Positions 13,885 to 25,716 are shown, counted from the first letter of the stretch. The stretch: DNA of 64,000 bases from Juglans regia (GCF_001411555.2 NC_049910.1:30599150-30663149), one strand, 5' to 3'. The notes: generated by a model from the letters alone, not told the origin. A program made the numbers and translations.

Positions 13885-14876
13885 TAAAGATTGAAAAGTA
13901 TGGTTGTAGACTTTAAAACAAGCGCTTATAGGAGGCAGCCCATAGAAATTTCTTTTACTCTTTTATTTTCATTTTGAATAATTCAGATTTTGATGTAGGA
14001 TTGTTTAGCATGAATAAAGAGCTGGAAATTACAAACTACGGCAGATCCACCACGAAACCAAGGAAGTTCCTTTCATTTCTTCATTCTTTCTCACTTTTGA
14101 ATCACAATGAGGACATTATTTAGTTTAAGTTTGGGGGTGTAAATTCCTATAGTCATTTTGTCTTCTTGATTGTTGTTTATTTTATTTTACTTGTGATTCT
14201 GGATGTCTTGAGTTGTTGGATTCTCTTACCAAACATGTATTTGATTATGATTGAATTCTCTCTGACTCTGAAATTTGTGATTACGAATAGGATTGAGAAA
14301 AATTTTCAAAAATTTATTTTATGTCAAGCTGAGTTTTGTGTGTACTTTGATTTAAATCTCTGCCCTTGAACATAATTGAGCACAGTCTTTTTTTTTTTTC
14401 TTTTTTCGTTTTGCATATGAAGAGAATGAGTCGAATTAATTGAATCACGGAAGTTCAATCTTGCTTTGCTCTAGAATCCGTGAAATCCTAGTTGATACCA
14501 ATTATTAGAGAAATGATCTAGGCATTCTTTGTCATAACCGAAAAGCTTTCCCAATCATCTTAGTTATCATGCCATCATTGCATGGTGTATTTCCCATAGT
14601 CAATCCCCTTGATCCTTATTTTATATAAGTCTTTATTTATTCTTTTAACTATATCTATTTTAACTACATCATATATTTCCATTCTAAGCCTAAAAAACCA
14701 TGATTTACCTTTTACAGTTTGAAAAAATACTTTTGTGAAAATCTACATTTAAAGAAAAAGTTAGTTCAAAAGAAATTATACTCTATTTGATCAAAATGTG
14801 TGAAAAAAAACGGTGAACAACAAGAATCGAAAAAGGCTGAAGCGATTGAAAATTTGAAAAAGATGGGAGTCAGTTT

Positions 14877-14907
<31 letters not shown>

Positions 14908-15389
14908 TGCTGGGTTTGTCTTTTGCCCAGAAGTAATTTATCCATCATGCAGAAAGCATAAAATAGATAAAAGTCAACAAGTGGAGCTCAGATCACTTCA
15001 GATTCTTCTATAGGTGTAGTTGGTATTGCTTCATTGATTACAATAATAATAATGTCACCAGTATGAACATATTGTCAATAAAGAGTTTCAGTTTGAATCT
15101 TGTAGAATTCTCTTTTATTGTTCTTTCCACCAAATATTTTTTCAGTTTGCTTTGATTTTCCTTATTTATTTATTTCTTAGCCCTCACCCTGTGGCCTGTC
15201 ATTACAACCTGATTAAAAACATTTTGATCTCTGATTTTAGAGTGACATTAGTGGAGAGGATTTCTGAAAATTGGACTTATGGTGTTAAGTTTTGAGAGAA
15301 TTTTTCTGGTCTCAGTTGTTTGACTTTAATCTGAGTTTGCAGGTGGTTTGGAGTTAAATTGACTATCTGATACACACACTCAAGGTCTT
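13885..15389 (+). other. Non-coding 3' tail of the Gypsy element
   Basis: Nothing coding is visible. At 14127-14136 there is a purine tract AAGTTTGGGGG-like followed by TG, resembling the internal polypurine tract often seen after pol in this group, although no LTR begins here. An AT dinucleotide run lies at 14881-14908. No envelope-like frame is present. Confidence 0.6.
14881..14908. repeat. (TA)n microsatellite
   Basis: Perfect TA run of about fourteen units within the non-coding tail. Confidence 0.9.
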
Positions 15390-16340
15390 AGCTTTAATTT
15401 CAAACTATACTTGCTTTTCTATGCTAATTTGAAGTAATTCTCTATTATATTAGCCTGATTTATTCTGAACTTATTACTTCTAATTAACTGGCCATTGATT
15501 AGATGATTTTGATCTTGTGATTTGCTTTGGAAAGAAGAAATTATAGGATAGACCTTGGATATTTCAGCATAGGTAAATATATAAATCAAAAGACCTATAT
15601 GAACCTATGTAGTTTTAAAATCGTTGGTCTCAATGCTTTCTTGCTTCATTAATTTGCATACTCTTATGTAAAATGATAATCAAGAATAAATTCAACTGAC
15701 TATCGAAAGAGCCTTTTGGATGGGTTTGAGGATTTTGCTAACAAACAGAGAGAATTAAATTCAATTAGCTAGATGAGAAAAGTATAGTGAGGAATTATGT
15801 GAAATTGGTTTCCTAGATTTTTTTTTTCTAGACGTTGGATATTTTAGCATAGGTAAATATAAAAATCAAAAGACCTATATGAACCTATGTAGTCTTAAAA
15901 TCGTTGGTCTCAATGCTTTCTTGCTTCATTAATTTGCATACTCTTGTATAAAATTATGATCATGAATAAATTCAACTGACTATCGAAAGAGCCTTTTGGA
16001 TGGGTTTGAGGATTTTGCTAACAAATAAAGAGAATTAAATTCAATTAACTAGATTAGAAAAGCATAGTGAGGAATTAGGTGAAATCGGTTTCCTAGATTT
16101 TTTTTTTCTCATTGATTCAATCACCAAACAATAGCTCTCTTTTCTTCTGAATATTTTATTGGAATTAATTTTATTTCAATTTACAATTACAAACAATATT
16201 AGTAATTTTTTTAAATAAAGTCGAGATTAGTATAATTTCGATACTTGTCAAAGGAGAGATACCAATCTCTGAGGACGACACTCTGCTCATCATTTTACTA
16301 TAAAATTATGATAATATGTACTTGTAGTTTTGCACCAATT
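15390..16340 (+). repeat. Extra partial LTR inside the element
   Basis: This segment aligns with the 3' two-thirds of both LTRs (about 7852-8506 and 17420-18089): AGGATAGACCTT, CCTATATGAACC, ATTTTACTATAAAA occur in the same order. It lacks the left part of the LTR. It contains a direct duplication of about 280 bases (15551-15830 and 15831-16110) that the other two LTR copies lack. It is followed by the same 78-base flank as the terminal LTR. Confidence 0.85.
15551..16110 (+). repeat. 280-bp tandem duplication in the LTR fragment
   Basis: Two adjacent copies each start near GACSTTGGATATTT and run through AATCGTTGGTCTCAATGC to TTTCCTAGATTTTTT. They differ at only a few positions, more alike than either is to the full LTRs, so the duplication is more recent than the LTR divergence. 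Confidence 0.85.
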
Positions 16341-16418
16341 AGTAAGCAATATATACGACTTATATCTCATGTCTATGTGTCAACAAATTTAATTAGTAAT
16401 TGACGTGGGTGGATGGAC
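16341..16418 (+). repeat. Post-LTR flank, copy 1
   Basis: 78 bases following the LTR fragment, containing ATATACGACTTAT and GGGTGGATGGAC. They match 18090-18167, which follows the terminal 3' LTR, with few differences. The match continues the LTR alignment without a gap, so LTR and flank were copied together. Confidence 0.85.
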
Positions 16419-16489
16419 CTTCCCCCCACTGCAAAATTTTAAGGATAAGCAAATTTCTTTTATTTTTGTTCGAGGATAAACAAAGTTTT

Positions 16490-16500
16490 AAGTTTTGGGA
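16490..16500 (+). promoter_or_regulatory. Polypurine tract before the 3' LTR
   Basis: AAGTTTTGGGA directly precedes the TGTTTGATAT start of the 3' LTR. Upstream, TGTTCGAGGATAAACAAAG resembles the conserved 'cgaggacgagcaaag' word that precedes the polypurine tract of many plant Gypsy elements. Confidence 0.7.
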
Positions 16501-18089
16501 TGTTTGATATATTATATAATTTCGTACATTTTATCACTTCTTAATTTTAAATTTTAGTCTAATTTTATAATATATTGTTGTCAGTTAATTTTATTTCAGA
16601 TTTGAAAAAGATGAAGACTTGTATTTTAACAATTTATCTTGTAAGGACTCTTTCTCATTTAAATGAAGATTTATCTTAATATAAGGGTTTGTCATCGAGG
16701 CTGTTTTGGAGATAATGATCAAGTTAAATTTTGAAATGTTCAATATTTGAGAAATTTGAAGAGTGTAACAAGAGAGAAAGGTCGATGTTCAATGTGATTT
16801 TCAAGATGCTAGATAATGGCAAAATCTGGAGGAATTAAGAAAATGCAAAAACGAAAAGAGTGAAGAAGACGCGTAAAAGAAAAAGAAGCGGAACGAGAAA
16901 TCCTATAGATGCGACGAAAGTCGATGCGTGAAGGAAGAAAAAACAGAAAAGTGAACGGCACAAAGGTTTGAAAAATAAAAATGAGCAATGTTAGGTACAG
17001 TTCTCAAATGAGAACTGCAATGTAAGTTTAGACTATTTTAACTTTAAAATTTTTTAAAATTATAAAATTATCCCTCATAAAATGATGTTTTCTCTCATTT
17101 AATAATGTGTCTGCACATACAGTCCCCACTTGAGGACTGTAAATAGAATTTCTCAATAAAAATTGAAGAGGAACGTTGAAATTCAAAAGGATAAAAAGAA
17201 AAAAAAAAGAGCACATGCTTATCATTCAATCACGTGACTTAGGGCTGGAGAAGTTTTGAAAAAGAATTGAAGAGGACGACAAATTTGAAGAGGATGACGA
17301 CGGCAGATAAGGGAATTTTTATTATTCCTCTAAAAAAAAATATTATAGTGAATTTGTTTATATTGAATTTAATTTTTTTTAGTATGAACTAAATTCTCTT
17401 CATTTAGGAAAATGATATAATCTAGTTTCAAACTATGTTTATTTTTCTATGCTAATTTGAAGTAATTCTTTATTTTATTTGTTTGATTTATTCTGAGTTT
17501 ATTGTTTTTAATTGACTGACCATTTATTAGATGATTTTGATCTTATGATTTACTTTGGAAATAAAAAATTATAGGATAGACCTTAGATATTTCAGTATAG
17601 GTAAATATAAAAATCGAAAGACCTATATGAACTTATGTAGTCTTAAAATCGTTGGTCTTAATGCTTTCTTGCTTCATTAATTTATATATTCTTGTATAAA
17701 ATAATGATAAAAAATAAATTCAACTGACTATTGAAAGAGGCTTTTGAATGAGTTTGAGGATTTTGCTAATAATCAGAGAGAATTAAATTCAATTAGCTAG
17801 CTTGATGAGAAATTATAGTTAAGAATCAGGTGAAATCGATTTCTTAAATTTTTTTTTCTCATTAATTCGAGCATAAAACAGTAACTTTATTTTTTTTTAA
17901 TATTTTCTTTAAATTAATTTTATTTTAATTTATAATAACAAACAATCTTAGTGACTTTTTAAATAAAGTTAAGGTTAGTATAATTTCGATGCTTATCAAA
18001 AGTGAAATATCAATCTCTAAGAATGATATTTTGCTCATCATTTTACTATAAAATTACCATACTGTATATTTATAATTTCGCACCGACCA
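16501..18089 (+). repeat. 3' LTR of the large Gypsy element
   Basis: It starts TGTTTGATATATTA and ends CACCGACCA, 1589 bases. It aligns with the 5' LTR throughout except for a 172-base MITE (16983-17154) present only here. Many substitutions separate the copies. Confidence 0.85.
16974..17163 (+). mobile_element. MITE (16983-17154) with 9-bp duplication, Mutator-like
   Basis: A 172-base insertion, absent from the 5' LTR at the matching site, starts GAGCAATGTTAGGTACAG and ends CTGTAAATAGAATTTCTC, imperfect inverted repeats. It is flanked by AATAAAAAT on both sides (16974-16982 and 17155-17163). A 9-bp duplication is typical of Mutator-like elements. Empty site and duplication together make the insertion certain; the superfamily is an inference. 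Confidence 0.88.
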
Positions 18090-18167
18090 ATGAGCTATAT
18101 ATACGACTTATGTCTCATGTCTATGTGTCAAACAAATTTAATCAGTCATCGACTTGGGTGGATGGAC
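18090..18167 (+). repeat. Post-LTR flank, copy 2
   Basis: 78 bases immediately after the terminal 3' LTR, matching 16341-16418. To its right a G-run then C-run (18171-18184) starts unrelated AT-rich DNA. Confidence 0.85.
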
Positions 18168-18975
18168 GCAGGGGGGGGCCCCCCAAAAAAAAAGAAAAAT
18201 TTATTAATGGGGAGGAAAATGAAGCTTTACATGTCACATCTTCAATCCTAAATGTAAACGGACAAACACAAAGATTATCTTAGGGATTAATTTTCATTTT
18301 AACATGGAGATTATTAATTTGTAATTAAGGCAAATCATATGAATTTATTGAAGGATTTTTTTTTCTTGACTAATGTATTCGAAGGTTTTTTTTCTTTGTT
18401 TCATTTTATGGTCAAATTGTGGAGTAATTTCAAGGTTACTAAACAAATATTATTATTATTTTAAAGTTTCTACACCACACATTTTTTACAATATAGTAAA
18501 GTTTGATTTAAAAAATAAATTTTAAATTTTAAATATTATAAATCAAATCTTATCATTTAAATGATGTAGATAATATATTATATACATCATCTTGATAATA
18601 AAATAATTATTTTATAGATTAATTGTGAAATCTAGAACTTCAAAAGTACAGTAAATAAATAAAGAAACATTTTATTCTCATTTTCACATACCACATTTTT
18701 TTTTCTTTTCTTATCATATATATAATATATGAATTATGAGTAAAAAAAATTTAATTAGTCTCAAAGAGTAAAATTTAAAAAATATATAATACGTAAGAAT
18801 GATAAATAGTAAAATTGATTAAAAAAAAAAAAACATATTTCACTTTCGGATTATTTTCAAACCCTAGAAGTGACCTTTTGAGTTGACAAATGATTGCAGT
18901 ACCACCAAAAACCAAAAGAAAAGAGTCTGTGGGTCCCGAATTGGGGATCTAAAATTGAATAGTACTACAGCCCCG
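18168..18975. other. AT-rich intergenic sequence
   Basis: No gene, repeat family or RNA recognised. The notable local feature is an 8-G run next to a 6-C run at 18171-18184 followed by an A-run. Confidence 0.6.
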
Positions 18976-19340
18976 CATGTATTTGTTTGTGTTTTTTTTT
19001 TAATTGTTTTTTATATAAATTTTTTTAATATTTTTTAATATTTTTAAAATATAAAATAAGTATAAAATATTATTAAAAACACTTTCTTAATCAAGAAGTA
19101 AAAAAAAAAATTATTAAAAAATACTTCCTTAATTATGAAGTAAAATAAAAAATATTAAAAATATATTTTTTATTTTACTTCTTGATTAAGAAAATATTAT
19201 TTAATAATATTATGAATTTTTTTATTTTTTAAAAATATTAAAAATTATTAAAAACATCTATATAAAAAAAGAATTAAAAAATACACATATAAAATACACT
19301 AGAGCTCCAGCGGGAGCCCCCAGCGGGAGCTCCAGCATTT
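18976..19340. mobile_element. AT-rich hairpin element
   Basis: A near-palindromic AT-rich unit. The inner arms TTTCTTAATCAAGAAGTAAAA (19083-19103) and its exact reverse complement (19173-19193) are perfect over 21 bases, and A/T-rich arms extend outward to about 18990 and 19300. At the right it ends in a GC-rich block (19303-19334) in which GAGCTCCAGCGGGAGC-type words repeat. It has no coding capacity and is probably a foldback element or MITE. Outer limits are uncertain. Confidence 0.55.
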
Positions 19341-20334
19341 TCCTCTAAAATTTGTTTCGAAAAGAGCAAATTTTTTTATGTTTTATTTTTTTATATATTT
19401 TTTTAATCAACATAAATATTTTGAACAAGAATCGGAGATCCACGTTACTCACAATTTTTTTTATGACCCCCCCACCTTCTCTATTATTTTGAACAAGAAC
19501 ATGCTGGTTTGATTAATACTGTTCATCCTCCTTTTCCCTCCCCTTAAAATGAATTTGATAGTATTTGTGGTTTGCTGTTAGTACAATAATTCATGGCATA
19601 ATTACAGGGTGTTTGACTAATTTAAGAGTCTACATGTTTTTGACAAAACATTTCTTGCATCTACATTTTAAATAATTCAATAAAAAAACAAATTATCCCA
19701 ATTCGATGATTTTAGTAGTGTGAATGTGATATTTTAAACTCATATCCCCTATATATATATATATTTTATATAAAGAGTGTATGATTTTGAACTCAAAATT
19801 TTTATTTAAAAATTAATCAAATCATATGCTATCAGATCATCAGACTCTCTTAATAAGATATCCGAGTTATTTGGTTGGATCCACCCAGCTTTGAGTTAAA
19901 TTTTATCAGAATTATATACATATCCACCTTAATTACAAATATATATAATTTATTTATTTTTCTTATATTGTAGACGTACCCAGGCTGTTTAGTGCTGACA
20001 CTTGACATGCATGCTAGCTTAAGAAAATCTAGATGGAAAGAAACAAAAAGTATCCCTGCACACATGTATATGTAGTCTGCCAAAATCTACAGGCAGATAA
20101 TCTCAATCAGAGAAAAGGTTGTACTTTTTGCATCCCGACAGGGGCAATTCTCCATCACTCCTGCAAATATGGTCCCCAACCAATTAGGTTCCTTTCAGTA
20201 GTGAATAATTACCTCATAAGCTGGGCAATGTGGGCAGTTTAGGTAAGAAATTAACCAGTTGCAACCAATTAAGCAGAAAAATAAATACAAAAAACTATAA
20301 ATAAAAGAAAATTTAATTTAATTTTAGCATCTTA
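19341..20334. other. Intergenic sequence
   Basis: No gene recognised; AT-rich with a short TA run at 19750-19763. Confidence 0.6.
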
Positions 20335-20610
20335 AGGCTTCATTTGGATGTTGAGTCGAGTTGATATGAATTGAATTCTTTATAAACAGTAATAAGTTGA
20401 TATGGTAGAATGAGTTTTATGAGACCCACTTAAGATTAGTTTAAATATGTTTGGATGTTAAGATAAGTTTAAATGTATTTATTGGAAATTAAAAAAGGTT
20501 ATAAATCCCGCGTATGAAAAGATGTTGAGTTGAAAAATGTTATGAATCTCACGTGTAAAGAAATCTTGAGTTTAGTGATATTTAATAATTTGTGAATTTT
20601 ATCTTAAATA
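20335..20610. mobile_element. Truncated MITE of the TTTGGATGTTGAG family
   Basis: Starts AAGGCTTCATTTGGATGTTGAG and follows the same word order as the copies at 3909 and 63434 (TATGTTTGGATGTTAAG, GTGTAAAGA). The right inverted end is missing. Confidence 0.6.
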
Positions 20611-21175
20611 ATTTTCAGAAGAGATAGTAATCGAGGGAAGAAGATTTTCGATTTACAATTTTCCATCTCAAACATTTTTTACAGTTTGAAAAGAGATATA
20701 CAAAACACGTAGATTTCATAATATTAAATACTGCCTGTAATAAAGTTTTCTTTAGATAATAGGTTGCAAAATATATACAAACTCTATGTATGATTACATC
20801 AAAGCGGAAGAAATGTATGATTAAAGTCAAGAAGACTGTTAGGTTACAGATCAGACAATCCAAATCGATAAGAATGATGAACCATGCATGCATGCGGCGC
20901 GCGCGGTAGACCCAGAAAAATGCTCTAAATGGACCTACATCTTGTGGCAAAGCATCTCTTGATAACATGGTTCTTGAAAGCAGAGCTGTCAAAGCCATGT
21001 GAGTGACGTAGTATAATTTGTGTATGTACGCATGAATTCCTTAGTCCATAGCTTCCAACTCCAAACTCCTAACATTCTCTTGCTTGCCTTGTTCATAGCA
21101 TCTTCAAGCTAACCAAGTCATTGACAGCCCATTGCCTGCCATGGAACTTGCTTTCCAAGTCATGTACTAGTCGAC
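20611..21175. other. Intergenic sequence
   Basis: A 127-codon frame on the - strand (20615-20998) is present, but its composition and lack of any known motif do not support a gene. GCGCGCGCGG occurs at 20897-20906. Nothing else is recognised. Confidence 0.5.
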
Positions 21176-21179
21176 TTTA

Positions 21180-21347
21180 CTTATTTAATTACTTGGAATA
21201 TAATTTCTTACGCTAAAAGAAAATTGTTTAATTGTAACAAATTATTTTCAATGAAATAATTATTTTTAGTTAAAATAAATATATTTTCATCGCAAATAAT
21301 GATTTTCGTCAAAACAAAATGGTCACAAATACCTTTTTCTTGTAGTG
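21180..21347. mobile_element. Terminus of a CACTA (En/Spm-like) element
   Basis: The + strand ends ACCTTTTTCTTGTAGTG at 21331-21347, the reverse complement of the CACTACAAGAAAA terminal repeat of plant CACTA elements. Subterminal words (TTCATCGCAAATAATGA, GTCACAAATA) fit a CACTA subterminal region. No partner end was found upstream, so this is a truncated copy or one with a decayed left end. Confidence 0.6.
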
Positions 21348-21648
21348 TTATTTTCTCTCAAATATTGCCAAATAATATCACGTTAACACAAGAAGATGAG
21401 TTAAAATTGAAGTACGTGTAAAAAAAAAAATAAGAGACTCATCTTATGTCTTTTGCCCATATATCTCGAGATCATAATGATATTATAATAAAAGACATAA
21501 GCCAAATGCATGCTCAAAAATTTAGTATATGAATAGGGGAGATTTATTATTATTGGAAAGGGGCTGCACCCTAAAACAAATGGGTTACCTACGTACCCTG
21601 TAAAGGGATCAAGCCAAAACGTAGTTCTTTTTACATAAGTAACTCCCA

Positions 21649-24600
21649 CTAACCAAAAACATCAAAAGTTTCCACAATACCCATATTAGTAACATGTGTT
21701 TTAAAAACTTTAGGAGCAAGTCCCTTAGTCAAAGGATCTGCAATCATCGCCTCTGTATTAACATGCTCTATCTTTGTCTGTCCTTCTTTAACTCTATCTC
21801 TGACCACCAAATACTTGATGTCAATGTGCTTGGATCCACTAGAACTTTTATTATTCTTTGAAAAGAATACCGCTGCACTATTATCACAATAAATAGTAAT
21901 TGGCCTCGAGATGGAATCAACAACTTTCAGTTCAGAAATAAAGTTTCTTAACCAAACAGCTTGGATAGTAGCTCCATAACACGCCACAAATTCAGCTTGC
22001 ATAGTAGAAGATGCCACTAGAGTTTGCTTAACACTCTTCCAAGAAATAGCACCCCCAGCTAGCATAAAAACATAACCTGAGGTCGATTTCAAATCATCTT
22101 GACATCCAGCAAAATCAGAATCTGAGTAGCCTACCACCTCAAGGTGATTTGAACGCTGGAATGTGAGCATGTAACCTTCAGTTTTCTTCAAGTATCTCAT
22201 AACTTTCTTAGCTGCTTTCCAATGCTCTTGCCCTGGATTCGACTGAAACCTGCTAAGAACACTAACTGCATAGGCAATATCTGGTCTAGTGCAAACTTGA
22301 GCATACATCAAACTCCCCACAGCACTAGCATATGGTATGTTCTTTACAGAATCCCTTTCAAGTTCATTCTTGGGACATTGAGTTTTGTTGAACTTATCTC
22401 CTTTTATGATTGGTACATCACCAGGTGCACAGTTATGCATTTCAAATCTTTGCAGTACACGTCGTATATAAGCTTTCTGAGAAAGGCCCAACAAACCACG
22501 AGCTCTATCACGACATATTTCAATGCCAAGCACAAAAGAAGCTTCTCCCAGATCTTTCATCTCAAAATTAGCAGATAACATTTTCTTTGTTTCATGAAGT
22601 AGTCCCAAGTCACTGCTGGCAAGCAAAATGTCATCTACGTACAGAATAAGAAAAATAAAGTTTCTCCCACTGGTCTTGCGATATATACACTGATCCACTG
22701 CATTTTCAACAAAACCAAGCGAAGTTACAACCTCATCAAACTTCAAATACCACTGTCGAGACGCTTGCTTCAGGCCATATAAGGATTTCTTTAACTTACA
22801 AACCAAGTTTTCTTTTCCCTTCTCAACAAAACCTTCAGGTTGTCTCATATAAACTTTTTCATAAAAATCTCCATTCAAAAATGCTGTCTTTACATCCATC
22901 TGATGAAGCTCCAAATCATAGTGCGCCACGAGTGCCAGGATAATTCTAAAAGAATCTTTAGACGAAACTGGTGAAAAAGTTTCATTATAGTCAATGCCTT
23001 CCCGCTGAGTAAACCCTTTTGCAACTAATCTTGCCTTCTTTCGTTCAACATTCCCTTTCGAGTCTAATTTACTTTTGAAAATCCATTTGTTGTCAATAGC
23101 TTTAGCATCTGGAGGAAGTTCAACAAGTTCCCAGACTCTATTCTTTTCCATAGAATTCATTTCATCTTCCATAGCACTTAACCACTTATCTGACTCAGAA
23201 CATGTCAAGACTTGCTTAAAAGTAACAGGATCAACTACATGCCCAATATTAAAATCACTTTCTAACAAATAGACAATGTAATCATTAGGCAATGCTGACC
23301 TTCTTTCTCTTTGAGATCTTCTGACTTGTGGCTCAGAAACTGACTCTACCATTGTTGGAATTTCTTCTTGTTGTTCAGGTTCTTCACTAACAATCTCAAT
23401 TGGCGGAGAAACAGCTCTTTCCTGTATAACAGGAATTGGAACAACAACTGGATTAGGATCAGCAAATAACTCCTTCAATACAGAACTTCCACTGACACCA
23501 ACATCATTTTTCAGAAATTTTGCAGTAATGGACTCAACAATTCTGGTGCCACGATTAGGACAATAGAACTTATATCCTTTTGATCTATCTGGGTATCCAA
23601 TGAAATAACCAGGAGTAGATTTTGGGTCTAGTTTCTTTTCAAGAGGATTATAAATCCTAACCTCAGCTGGACATCCCCAAACTCTGAAATGAGCCAAACT
23701 TGGCTTACGGCCTGTCCACAATTCAAAAGGAGTTTTTGAAACAGCTTTACTGGGAACCCTGTTTAAAATGTACATAGCAGTTTTCAAAGCTTCACCCCAT
23801 AGATATTCTGGCAAATTTGTTCTGCTCATCATACTCCTAACCATGTCCTTTAGAGTCCGATTTCGTCTTTCAGAGACACCATTCTGCTCGGGTGTTCCTG
23901 GCATGGTGTATTGAGGCACTATTCCACACCCTTGTAAAAATTTTGCAAACTCGCCCATGTTTTGACCAGACTCATCATACTTCCCATAATACTCGCCGCC
24001 TCGGTCAGATCTTACAACCTTAATACTTTTCCCACATTGATTTTCTACTTCCATTTTGAATATCTTAAATTTCTCAAGAGCTAGAGATTTATCATTAATC
24101 AGGTAAACATATCCATAGCGTGAGAAATCATCAATGAAAGTTATGAAGTACTTATTCCCACATATGGTAGAAGATAAAGGTCCACTAATGTCGGTATGTA
24201 TTAATTCCAAAATACCGTCACTCCTAGTAGAACCCTTTCTTGTGGATTTAGTCAGCTTTCCTCTTATACAGTCCACACATGTGTTAAAATCTGAAAAATC
24301 AAGAGAATGAAGTATTTCAACTTTTACCAATCTCTCCATTCTTTCCTTTGAAATATGTCCTAATCTCTTATGCCACAACATAGAAGATGATTCACGGATT
24401 AAAGACCTTTTCTTCGCTACATTGGTAACACAAGAGACTTCACCAAAAGAAGCCAAAGTCATTCTATATAAACCATCACACAAAAGACCATTTCCAACCA
24501 AACGGGAATCATAGAACAATTCAACTTTTCCATTGCCAAACTTAAAAGAAAAACCAGATTCATCAAGTTTTGATATAGAAATCAAATTCCGTCTCATTGA

Positions 24601-25716
24601 CGGTACAAAAACTGTGTTCTCCAAAACAAGAGTAAAACCAGACTCCAAAGACAACTTTATTACTCCTATAAACTCGACCTTCACTTGAACTCCATTCCCA
24701 ACGCATAAGCTTACTTCATTCTCACTTGGCCTCCGTTTGCTTACGAACCCCTGCAAGGAATTCGCAATATGAATACTTGCACCTGAGTCTATCCACCAAG
24801 AATTTAAAGGCACATCTACTAAAGAAGACTCAAAACAAACTAAGGCCAATGGGGTACCTGTCGAGTTCTTCTTCTTCTTCTCCAACCAAATTTTAAACTT
24901 AAAACAATCCTTTTGCCAATGACCCTTCTTCTTACAAAACTTGCACTGATCATTTTTCTTCACAGTTTCTTTAGAACCACCAGAAGTCTGACCTTCAAAC
25001 CTTTTACTGTGCTGATTTCGGTGTGACTTATTTCCCTTGTGGAACTTAGACTTATGATTATGAAAGGACCCCTTGTTCTGTTGTGATTGAAAAGCTAATT
25101 GCACAGTTTCAACGGTCTCACGACGCATCCTACACTCCTCTTGGGCACATACTACTATCAAATCATTTAAATCCCATTTATCTCGCTGAGCATTGTAAGC
25201 TACCTTTAGCTGATTAAACTGGCTAGGAAGACTATTAAGAACATGATAAACCAGAAAAGGCTCAGCAATGGGAATTTTGAGGGCTTCTAGCTTAGAGGAT
25301 ATATGTATCATTTTCATAATATACTCTCTAACTCCACTAGAACCATCATATTTCATACTCATCAGTCTATCCATCAAGTCTCCAGTTTCAGCTTTATCGG
25401 ATTCAACAAACCTTTGTCCTATGGCACCCAAAAATTGCTTAGCATTATCACTGTCTGGAATAGCTCCCATAATAGAATCTGATATAGAACGCTTGATAAT
25501 CTTAAGACAAAGTCTGTTTGCCCTATCCCACTCTTGATATTCAGCCACATATTCGGTAGTACTCTTATCAGTAGGTTTTGAAGGTTGGTCTTCTAGGACA
25601 AAATCCAATCCCAAAAGACCAAGAGCAATTTCTACGTCTCGTTTCCATCTCACATAATTATTCCCAGTCAAAGTTTCAATAGCAGATAATTGACTTGAAA
25701 TAGAGGAGGCACTCAA
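21649..25716 (-). CDS. Copia Gag-Pol polyprotein, 1355 codons
   Basis: A single uninterrupted frame with all Copia domains. Gag covers about residues 10-240. A CX2CX4HX4C zinc knuckle uses C258, C261, H266 and C271. The protease motif WWIDSGAS places the catalytic Asp at 310. The integrase has the GAG-pre region (LWHKRLGHI, about 448), the zinc-binding CVDC (about 480), and the D509, D571, E616 triad in HTDISG, RSDRGGE and GVSERRN. RT runs about 870-1110 with [10 protein letters not shown] (Asp 941) and the YVDD box at 1026-1029. RNase H follows with GYSDSDFAG and ADPLTKGL near the C-terminus. No catalytic residue seems lost. The start at 25716 gives a usual Copia N-terminus ([10 protein letters not shown]). 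An intact frame suggests a young insertion; the lack of a matching 3' LTR suggests it cannot complete replication. Confidence 0.93.
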   Translation of the reverse strand: MSASSISSQLSAIETLTGNNYVRWKRDVEIALGLLGLDFVLEDQPSKPTDKSTTEYVAEYQEWDRANRLCLKIIKRSISDSIMGAIPDSDNAKQFLGAIGQRFVESDKAETGDLMDRLMSMKYDGSSGVREYIMKMIHISSKLEALKIPIAEPFLVYHVLNSLPSQFNQLKVAYNAQRDKWDLNDLIVVCAQEECRMRRETVETVQLAFQSQQNKGSFHNHKSKFHKGNKSHRNQHSKRFEGQTSGGSKETVKKNDQCKFCKKKGHWQKDCFKFKIWLEKKKKNSTGTPLALVCFESSLVDVPLNSWWIDSGASIHIANSLQGFVSKRRPSENEVSLCVGNGVQVKVEFIGVIKLSLESGFTLVLENTVFVPSMRRNLISISKLDESGFSFKFGNGKVELFYDSRLVGNGLLCDGLYRMTLASFGEVSCVTNVAKKRSLIRESSSMLWHKRLGHISKERMERLVKVEILHSLDFSDFNTCVDCIRGKLTKSTRKGSTRSDGILELIHTDISGPLSSTICGNKYFITFIDDFSRYGYVYLINDKSLALEKFKIFKMEVENQCGKSIKVVRSDRGGEYYGKYDESGQNMGEFAKFLQGCGIVPQYTMPGTPEQNGVSERRNRTLKDMVRSMMSRTNLPEYLWGEALKTAMYILNRVPSKAVSKTPFELWTGRKPSLAHFRVWGCPAEVRIYNPLEKKLDPKSTPGYFIGYPDRSKGYKFYCPNRGTRIVESITAKFLKNDVGVSGSSVLKELFADPNPVVVPIPVIQERAVSPPIEIVSEEPEQQEEIPTMVESVSEPQVRRSQRERRSALPNDYIVYLLESDFNIGHVVDPVTFKQVLTCSESDKWLSAMEDEMNSMEKNRVWELVELPPDAKAIDNKWIFKSKLDSKGNVERKKARLVAKGFTQREGIDYNETFSPVSSKDSFRIILALVAHYDLELHQMDVKTAFLNGDFYEKVYMRQPEGFVEKGKENLVCKLKKSLYGLKQASRQWYLKFDEVVTSLGFVENAVDQCIYRKTSGRNFIFLILYVDDILLASSDLGLLHETKKMLSANFEMKDLGEASFVLGIEICRDRARGLLGLSQKAYIRRVLQRFEMHNCAPGDVPIIKGDKFNKTQCPKNELERDSVKNIPYASAVGSLMYAQVCTRPDIAYAVSVLSRFQSNPGQEHWKAAKKVMRYLKKTEGYMLTFQRSNHLEVVGYSDSDFAGCQDDLKSTSGYVFMLAGGAISWKSVKQTLVASSTMQAEFVACYGATIQAVWLRNFISELKVVDSISRPITIYCDNSAAVFFSKNNKSSSGSKHIDIKYLVVRDRVKEGQTKIEHVNTEAMIADPLTKGLAPKVFKTHVTNMGIVETFDVFG

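Larger units (their letters stand above)
4267..18089 (+). mobile_element. Decayed Ty3/Gypsy LTR retrotransposon, nested and rearranged
   Basis: The order on + is 5' LTR (4267-8506, split by a solo LTR), primer binding site (8513-8530), broken gag-pol (8710-13884), long non-coding tail, polypurine tract (16490-16500) and 3' LTR (16501-18089). The two LTRs match over most of their length but differ at many sites, which indicates an old insertion. Gag-pol order is Gag, protease, RT, RNase H, integrase, the Ty3/Gypsy order. The PBS and Gag resemble the plant Athila/Tat group, which is an inference. The tail contains an extra LTR fragment and a repeated flank, a later rearrangement. No target duplication is visible at the outer ends. 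Confidence 0.85.

Noticed and set aside
14127..14138. AAGTTTGGGGG followed by TG read as the start of the 3' LTR
   Set aside because: Sequence after 14138 does not match the 5' LTR. The real polypurine tract and LTR start are at 16490-16501.
20615..20998. 127-codon frame on -
   Set aside because: No recognised domain, hydrophobic random-like C-terminus, no promoter or splice support.
21412..21640. Treating 21417-21635 as the 3' LTR of the Copia element
   Set aside because: Apart from the first bases (TGTAAAAAAA) it does not match the LTR at 27324-27927, so it is reported only as an open question.
22222..22578. 118-codon frame on + within the Copia element
   Set aside because: Antisense shadow of the intact gag-pol frame.
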